Of a DNA stretch of 64,000 nt, positions 56,601-64,000 are shown piece after piece. The position numbers and the translations under genes were made by a program. Under the pieces are notes generated by a model. It saw only the letters and a program-made list of their open reading frames with translations. It was not told the origin of the DNA and ran no database searches. The DNA is from Phorcus lineatus (Eukaryota; Mollusca; Gastropoda; Trochida; Trochidae): NCBI GenBank assembly GCA_921293015.1, contig OV121090.1, forward strand, positions 36,491,082-36,555,081, given 5' to 3'. Numbering within the stretch: position 1 is the stretch's first letter; every line of letters starts with the position of its first letter.

Positions 56601-59600
56601 TGTATATGACGAACACAGTTTATAAATTTGCTATGCAGTGACGCTTTCTTATGTTGATTTTTAAAGATTTCTATGTTAACCATTTTAATACCTATAGATA
56701 CATTTATACATATTTCCGTCAAATTGAAATGAACATAATAAATAAATATTCGGACTCACTCTTTAATGCAATGTTGCCCGAATCAACCATTCTTGTAGCT
56801 GATATATCAGTATTTTAAGAATCCCCTCCTTTTGGTGTTTCAATATTCTTCACAAATCATCCTTGGGAATATTCTCCATGAAAATGACCGCTTTGAGTCT
56901 TGCTATGCAACCTAATGAAACTGCTTACCAAGTGAATATGTAATTATATGTTGGGTAACGCTATGTTTACTAGAACTTTTTCAGGACATGGACGAGAGCT
57001 TTAATTGTAGATTTTCAAGGATACCTTCTCCCCTTACGGATTACAAATCTAATCCACGCAAGTATCATTTGAATGTTTAAATCATGGGTGGATAATTTCA
57101 ATATAAAATTTGCTGATGTAAATTCCCAGGGGCGATAAAGTTTAGAGAATTTGAAAAAATTAACCTGGGGCAATAATAGGGTGTACGAATATGTAACGTC
57201 GTATCCCGTAATAAATGATTGTTCTTCGTGACGGTTTTCATTTTGTTCAGAAAAGTGATTTTTGTGTCGCACTCTGATACCAGTTACAACAGAGAAAACC
57301 TAGTCATAAGCTCATTCAATCACATCATCTCCTATAAATGGATGACGGCGACAAAGTGTGATAAGGATAACCAGAGGTACGTGACTCCAGATACTGACAG
57401 CAAATGCCTTTTGCTGGAGTCCTTGTGATTTGCTTTGTCAGGACGTTCGAAACAATGCCGCTTTTCTACCGTTTTTGACAGGAAAGTCCCTGATAGAATG
57501 ACTTCGCATCCCGCTTTTCCTAGAAATAAGATAGATTTAAATCAGACTGTTCTGGCCTAACCGCGCATTGTATCCTGGTTTCCCAACAGCAGATATCTAA
57601 ATTCCGACTAACCTTTTACATGCTCATAATACGCTCAAGTAGGGTGAACAATGAAATACCCTATTTGCTTACACTATAGGCAATATAAATGTCGGTTACT
57701 TATTCCATATACAGCAAATTTCAAGGAAGAACCCTTTGTACGTAGTATAAGATTTATTAGGATTTATTTTGGTTATCGATAATTCTCTTGAAGTAATCTG
57801 TGTGGGCATGAAAGTACTAGTGATTGAATTTTGTGTTTGTTCATTGAATTTGAAGAATGAAAATTAAAAAAGTGTGCACCAATTATCATTACTGAAAAAT
57901 AAAATAATTTAAATGTCAAATTTTCATCAGTAGTCGTCAATAAAAGACACATTTTGAAAGAGAGTCTTATTTGTCTAGTTTGTTGGCAGATTGTTGACGA
58001 TCATGATTTTCAGTCTTGCGAGAAAAACGAGCCCTTCTTAAGCTCAAGTAAAGACAAATTATAAAAAACGTCATTTTGAAAATATTGGTACTCACATAAG
58101 CTATGAAGATTGTCCTGAATATTTCAATTATTCTAGCCTGTGGTTTGCAAAGAAGTCGAAAAATGGGAAAAGAACGAACGGACTAATGACATTACCATTT
58201 GCGTGCATTTTGTTTCTAATCTATGTTTTGCACATCGTAATGTATTGACCAGTCTGATACCAGAATTTCATCATCTAAAATAGGATTCATTATTTTACAC
58301 AGTGTCTAAACATACGTCATTTGCACACATGAATGGAAATAAATTAGGTCACCATGTTGTATGAAGACGGTTCATTGTGTTGAGCATACACATTCTAATA
58401 ATGGTAACAATGTCCCACACAAGCCGTCATTACTAAGAGCAGAGCGCCTGGGTTCCGTTGTAGATCACGGTTAATCAGAACCACAAAGGAACCGTTTTCC
58501 TCGTAATTCTGTCATACGGTAAGTTATGGATCAAACCCTTTTCATTAATTCTAGCATTGTTGCAAAGATAATAAGAGATGAACCTTTCTAAACACTGAGC
58601 ATTAGACATAGCATTGATAACATCAGTGGGCCATTCTGATGCAAGTTGAAATAAGTTGACCATTTTTCTGTTATATTTCTGCACCAGAAAAGTAACAAAG
58701 CCGTTAGCATGTCATGAACATCATATGAGTATAAAGCTGTCGTATAGAGAATTACTTAGAGAATTGGCAGTTAATAATTTATTCAACCATGAAAGTGTTG
58801 TATACTCGATTCTGATTGGTTGTTTTGTCCGAGTCACAGGGCATCAATTCAAGATTGAAGTTGCTCTGTTTATCCGTAATCAGTTTACAATGTATTAATA
58901 CATACATTAATTTCCGACTATCCGACTAAGTAACTTCAGAGTTTGTATTCTGCTTTAAAGCTGCATTAATCTCTTAGATAGATCAAGCGTTGTGGGAGTC
59001 TTGTCAATGTACCATATCTCAAGTTGGTTAGTGCTTTAAATACAACTCTCCTCGCCACGTTTCTGATTCCCTTTCGTCGGGTTAACAGAACAAATAATTT
59101 GAAAAATCTACATGACAAAATACATTGCTGTAGTATTCGTTTGATACATGCACAAAAGATCGTAATATATCGGTGTATTTTTTGCAGAGATGATGAATAA
59201 TTTGAATATAGAACTCCTCCTCTTTTAACAAAACGAACCAAACACGTTTGAAATTTATGTAACATATTAGAAGGTTTAGATCGTAATGATTATCGATGTA
59301 ACTATACATGTCACTTCTACCATTTACAAACTTTTCATCGATCGAAACTAATTTTCCGACCTAACTTACATGATTTGTTATTTTAGTCAAAATGTATCAA
59401 ACAAACTTCGATTGTTATTAGCAAATATTTTTTTTTTTAAATTTCATTTCAATTCATTTTAATTGCATAGTAAGGCAGTGTACACGTCAGTCGGCTTTGC
59501 TGATTCTTACAGAGTCAGATTTCATGGAAATCGAGATGTTCTGATATTGATGACATACATTTTGAAAAATTTGGATAAGAATGACGCCGTTAGTTAGGAG

Positions 59601-62600
59601 TACATGTTTTTATGAATGCTTCAATTTAGCTATATTTTTTTCAATCGGGTATATCATCCTAAGACATTTAACAAACCTCTCAAAAGAGGGATCGATATCA
59701 TGTCGTTTGATGCTTGAATAAAAGAGATGAATCTTCTGGCCAAAATTATGATATGAATAGGTAATCTATTATGTGAATAGAATCTAAACATAATAGTTAA
59801 TTTTGTAAGTGAGATATAAGATTGAAGAGAAGTTTTCAAAAATAGTTCCAATTAATGCCCAATTTTTTTTTACAAATTCACAATCACAATAAGCATTCAA
59901 AATATTTCATAGCTATTACAATATTTGCACACATTATTGTCAACTAAATCAGCTTCAGCTTCAATAGTTCTTTCTTTGTGCATATTGATCCGGAAATAAA
60001 TTTGTATGGAAAGTCTTACAGTTTATAATGATTTGTACATTTCTTATAAAATTAAAACACACAATTCCAATCCATGTCATCTTGAAAGACAATATTCCAA
60101 TCATTAGCGAATATGTTTTACGTCCTATAAGTTTAGACGTGTCATATTCTATTGTTATCAAAGAAGATAAAGCAGCGATACATAGTTGTCTATTTGAGTT
60201 ACAATCGGCCAGAACCTTTATAGGAAACATTTTATAATATCATTTGTTATTTACAGCCATTTTGAATATAAAACTATTAACATTTCATGGGCAAATTATT
60301 GAACGACATCTGAGTAAACGATATAATTCCCTTTAATTAATCCAATAAGCAGCCAGGACCCATTTTGAAAGTTGTGAATTTGATCTAACAGAGATTTTCC
60401 CATCCTTTTTTCATTTTGAAAGTCTGATTGATAGTGTAATTATGGCAAAATATTTTTGCAAAAGAAGATTTAAACTATATCGGGAAAACTGATCAGGGCT
60501 CAGAAAAACAGTCGCCTAAACTTCAGACAATTTAAGATTACTGATATTCTATGTCTAACTGAAGCAATTGTTTGCAGCCACGATGGTTTGTGCAGCATTA
60601 TACCTCTATGGAAAGCTATGTACATTGTTCTGACGTTATTCTGTACAACTGCCCCTAACCCCGGTTATTTGCATGTAATAAGTTAGGTGTCTTGAGGTTA
60701 TGCACACATCCGGTGTTGTTATTTGGAGGTGTTTATATTTTTCGGACAAAGGTGACTCGCGGGCCGATACGGTAAATCCTCGGACTCGTTAACGCTTCGA
60801 GTCAATATTCAAAAATCATATTTTTCTGAACATGTTAAAACAGCACAACAAAATAACTATATCAACTTTATGCATAATTACCATAAACAGAAAAGAAAAC
60901 GGAATCTTTTGAAGCCTAAAAGTGAAGTATCAGTCTTGACATGTCTCTTTGACGTTCATGGTTTTTTTTACCAAATTGTGCCGTGATCGTGTTCGACTCA
61001 GAAAAGCACTGACGGTTTTCTGCATCTGTTCCTCATCGTCATTGGTTAATATTGAAAAATGTATATTCCTTATTAAAAGTTGTACACTGAACTTTTATTC
61101 CAAATGGCTTGTGTGTCATACTTTACATTCCAAAAATGAAAATTTGTATAACTGAATTTTTATTCAAAAAATTGTATAAAGCTTTATTCGAAGATGACAG
61201 TCTTACCTTATTTTTTTTATCTTGTATTGGTGTACAGGTTGCGTGAAGGTTAATTTGTAAAAAAACATCCATGTAACCCTGCAGTTATATTGCCGCAAAG
61301 GGTTTGAGTGTAGCATGGTTCGATGAACAAAAACATTTAAGTTAAAAAAAACAACATCAATTAATGATTAATTAGTCAATAACTCTAAAATGCAATCACT
61401 TCTTTTTCCTTAACATTAATGTAATTATTGATCTCTCATTAATTCGAATGTATCGGATGACAACCTAACACAGTTTGAATCAATCTAAACGGGTGATTTG
61501 CACTTATTGGGTACTCATCGACCTTTTCAACTTCTTAACTTTACTAATGTTCAACTAATATAAAAATCGAAATGTCCTATCTAAGAAATTTTACAAAATA
61601 TCACAAAACGGTTTTGGTTCGAAATCGAACATTCTACAAAGGTCAACAAATGTAATACTCGGAGGATCACAATTCATCAATCCAGCTTAGGTGACTCAAT
61701 GGAATTGTGATGCCGAGACGGAACATTATCAGGAGAAATTTGTTATTAGTTTTTAGGATATAATACTATTAACCTCCGGAATTAAAGCATATCAATTTTC
61801 CTGCCTGTTCGATAAACGTCAATCAAACTGCGCTCTCCCTTAAATGCCAGTTACAAATATCTTACATACAACGTCACTCAAAGCATTTTGATCTGGTGTA
61901 AATATGTCATCAAAAGGAAACTGAATTGACAAACAAGCAACCACAAACCCATAAATGCATCCCCTTCTTATTCATACTCTCTTTGCAAATTTTGGGCCTG
62001 AGAAGTTTCATAAGGAAAATATGTACTTATAATTTTTGATAAATGAGATTAGAATTTACATGCGATTATCGGCGCTGCTGTTAGACAGTCTTAAAGAAGG
62101 AACCACAAATGGTTACAGTTTGTATCCCGATGGAGTCAACAATTGGAAACTTTTTCACTTCAAAACACAGTGAATTTATTATTCAGACCGCATTACTCCT
62201 AATATAAGAAATAAGTGTTCAAATGTCTGGAAGGAATGAATACATAGAGAGGATACACTATAACTAATAAACAGTATGAAATCATCATCACAAGCACTGG
62301 AAGGGATATAAATTTATTCTAAGCATGGAAACATCCATACACCTACGATGTTAGATTGGCGCATAGTTTCTGAAAGCTCTTTAACCATATTCTTATTTTT
62401 TAATTCAATTTTATAACAAGTTGAAAAGCGGCGCCTAACATATTTGAATTTTCAGGGAAATTTGATAGTTTGCTTTCCAGGAGTCAATTATAGTTCTGTT
62501 ATAGAATACATTACGAGTCAGTCTGGTTCTCTGATAACATAATGTAGAACACCCGCGCGTCTATGTTCCTGGAAAAGAGTTCAGTATCGTCATGCAAAAG

Positions 62601-64000
62601 GCTCTACTCCAAATAAGGCTGATTCAATTGAACACAACTTTTTTTGGACTTATATACTTACCTGTTCACTCATTTTTTTGTCTTCAAAAACAAAACAAAA
62701 AATATCATAACAGTGTAATAACAGTTTCGAAAATATTAATGACTTATCTGCAGAGTATATTTTTCGTAGGATAGGGTGTGTCACATTCTTATGTATATGC
62801 GTGAATTGTAATACATCAAGTGAAGGTCATTTCATCCAAATACACAAGATATTAAAATCCGTAATGCTGAAGTATTTTCAACTCAAATGACATGTTAACC
62901 ATTGGATTCACATAACAAATGCTGGAAATTGTAGACCACAAAGTTAAACCGGATCTTTAAGCAACTTCAAAGACAAGTTCAACCTAAACTTAATTTGAAT
63001 GGTAGAAATTCGTTGGTTGATGAAATCAAACACTGAACTAAAATTTCTTAATTTGCAAAATCGGTAGGTACATGTAAAATAATTTAACAGGTTTTCATTC
63101 CTGAATGGAAATACAAATATTTACAATAGTAGAGTGTCAGCGCATAAAAAACACTAAACCTGAAGGAAAATATCGAAAGTATTAAGACTGCAATATTCTA
63201 TCTTGAAATAAAAAATGTTTTAACTAGTAACGAGCCCAGTGATCTTTACAATAACTTCCACATTGACCTGACTATAAGACATTAGCCACTTAAAAGTTTA
63301 ATGGTCAGTGTATGTCAATTATTCATGTCCATGACGCCTTACAGAGTGTTGACGGTGGTCTAATGTAAACGCATTGCAGTGTTCTTGTGGCAATTAATCA
63401 TCAAGATTTCTGTGGACTTTCCGAATATCCGATGCGAAAACACAAATGCTTAATTGTTGCATCTATGGATATTTTTTCTCTGGCTGCTTAACATGGTTAC
63501 TCACGTTTTAAAGTGTAACTGTTCGTTGTCCGCAGTGTTTTTTCCCATTGTGAGAATGGTCATCATAGATTATCAGCAGTTATTTCAACTCTTTTTCCTT
63601 GAAGCTTTAAAAGTTGTATGGCCCAGTGATTCTCACCTGTTAGTGTATTGTTTTCCAAATAATAACAATTAATTGCGTCAATTTGAAAAATTCAACTTTT
63701 GGGTTTTAACACATCGAATGCAATCTTTAAAAGTCAAAAGGAATATATATCATTTTTCATTATTTAATTTCATGAAGTAAAACGTTTCTTTTGCTCATAA
63801 GGGTAAGTAGAAATATTTACAAACACCCTTTATATCCCCAGAATAGAACGTTCTTTAAAACATGATGAGAATCAAAATAAACATTCTTGATGTGGATTGA
63901 GCGTACACATAATTTCGAGGCCAAAACAGTCGTATTTTGTTGAAAAAAGTTTGATTTTGAAGAGAAACGAGCAAATTTCAAAATTTCTTTATAAAAGTTG
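56601..64000. other. Long stretch without recognised genes
   Basis: AT-rich DNA with frames up to 99 codons, none resembling a known family. A 69-codon minus-strand frame (58475-58684, LFQLASEWPTDVINAMSNAQ) looks less random than the others but was not identified. A CpG-richer spot lies near 60740-60800. Confidence 0.4.

Noticed and set aside
58475-58684. 69-codon minus-strand frame as a conserved gene
   Set aside because: The composition looks protein-like, but no family could be named and no further exon or motif was found nearby.

Overview
The window reads as nuclear DNA of a multicellular animal, most likely a marine invertebrate and perhaps a mollusc. It is AT-rich and has long stretches without protein signal. 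Its only complete coding units are animal-type transposons, one of which is a spliced seven-exon gene. The relics also fit: Tc1/mariner, Penelope-like, tRNA-derived SINE-like and LINE fragments. The host group is inferred from the style of these repeats, not from a marker gene. No complete host gene, rRNA, functional tRNA or CRISPR array was found.

Layout. 1-11.2 kb holds a candidate CACTA-ended element filled with a two-phase minisatellite (4155-4701), a tRNA-derived SINE head (about 5128-5304), an inverted repeat pair (about 6.98 and 8.53 kb) and a broken Tc1-like transposase (8605-9054). 11287-17734 is a complete L1-like LINE on the minus strand with a 15-bp target duplication, a poly(A) tail, ORF1, and ORF2 cut once by a TAA codon. 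18-30 kb carries two related copies of a long-TIR MITE, a second Tc1 relic, a mariner relic, two tRNA-like heads, a hammerhead-like motif and an unrecognised Ser-rich reading frame. 35.2-35.5 kb is a CpG-richer patch with a CRE and a run of stem-loops that could be a promoter and first exon. 37-37.5 kb is a LINE tail relic.

38320-38424 is a perfect 46-bp inverted repeat. 38797-43692 is a nearly intact hAT transposon (minus strand) of the ZNF862/KIAA1586-like type, with 15-bp TIRs and a 753-codon gene in seven exons broken only by one TAG. A 42-unit minisatellite (43943-44773) and a triplicated 84-bp unit follow. A Penelope-like GIY-YIG fragment (46152-46571) has a fold-back at its truncated 5' end and hammerhead-like boxes downstream. 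47.7-56.6 kb is a patchwork of old duplications, a TIR element (49222-49666), a long CT microsatellite, a TTAA-flanked MITE (52923-53392) and a LINE 3' relic. From about 56.6 kb to the end nothing was recognised.

The genes do not form a pathway. Each mobile element encodes its own mobility proteins: ORF1 and ORF2 for target-primed reverse transcription, and the hAT transposase for cut-and-paste. The strongest candidates for something unusual are the EN/RT split of LINE ORF2, its long inter-ORF region, the two hammerhead-like motifs, the perfect hairpins and the hairpin-rich candidate promoter. All calls come from reading the sequence by eye; no database search was run.
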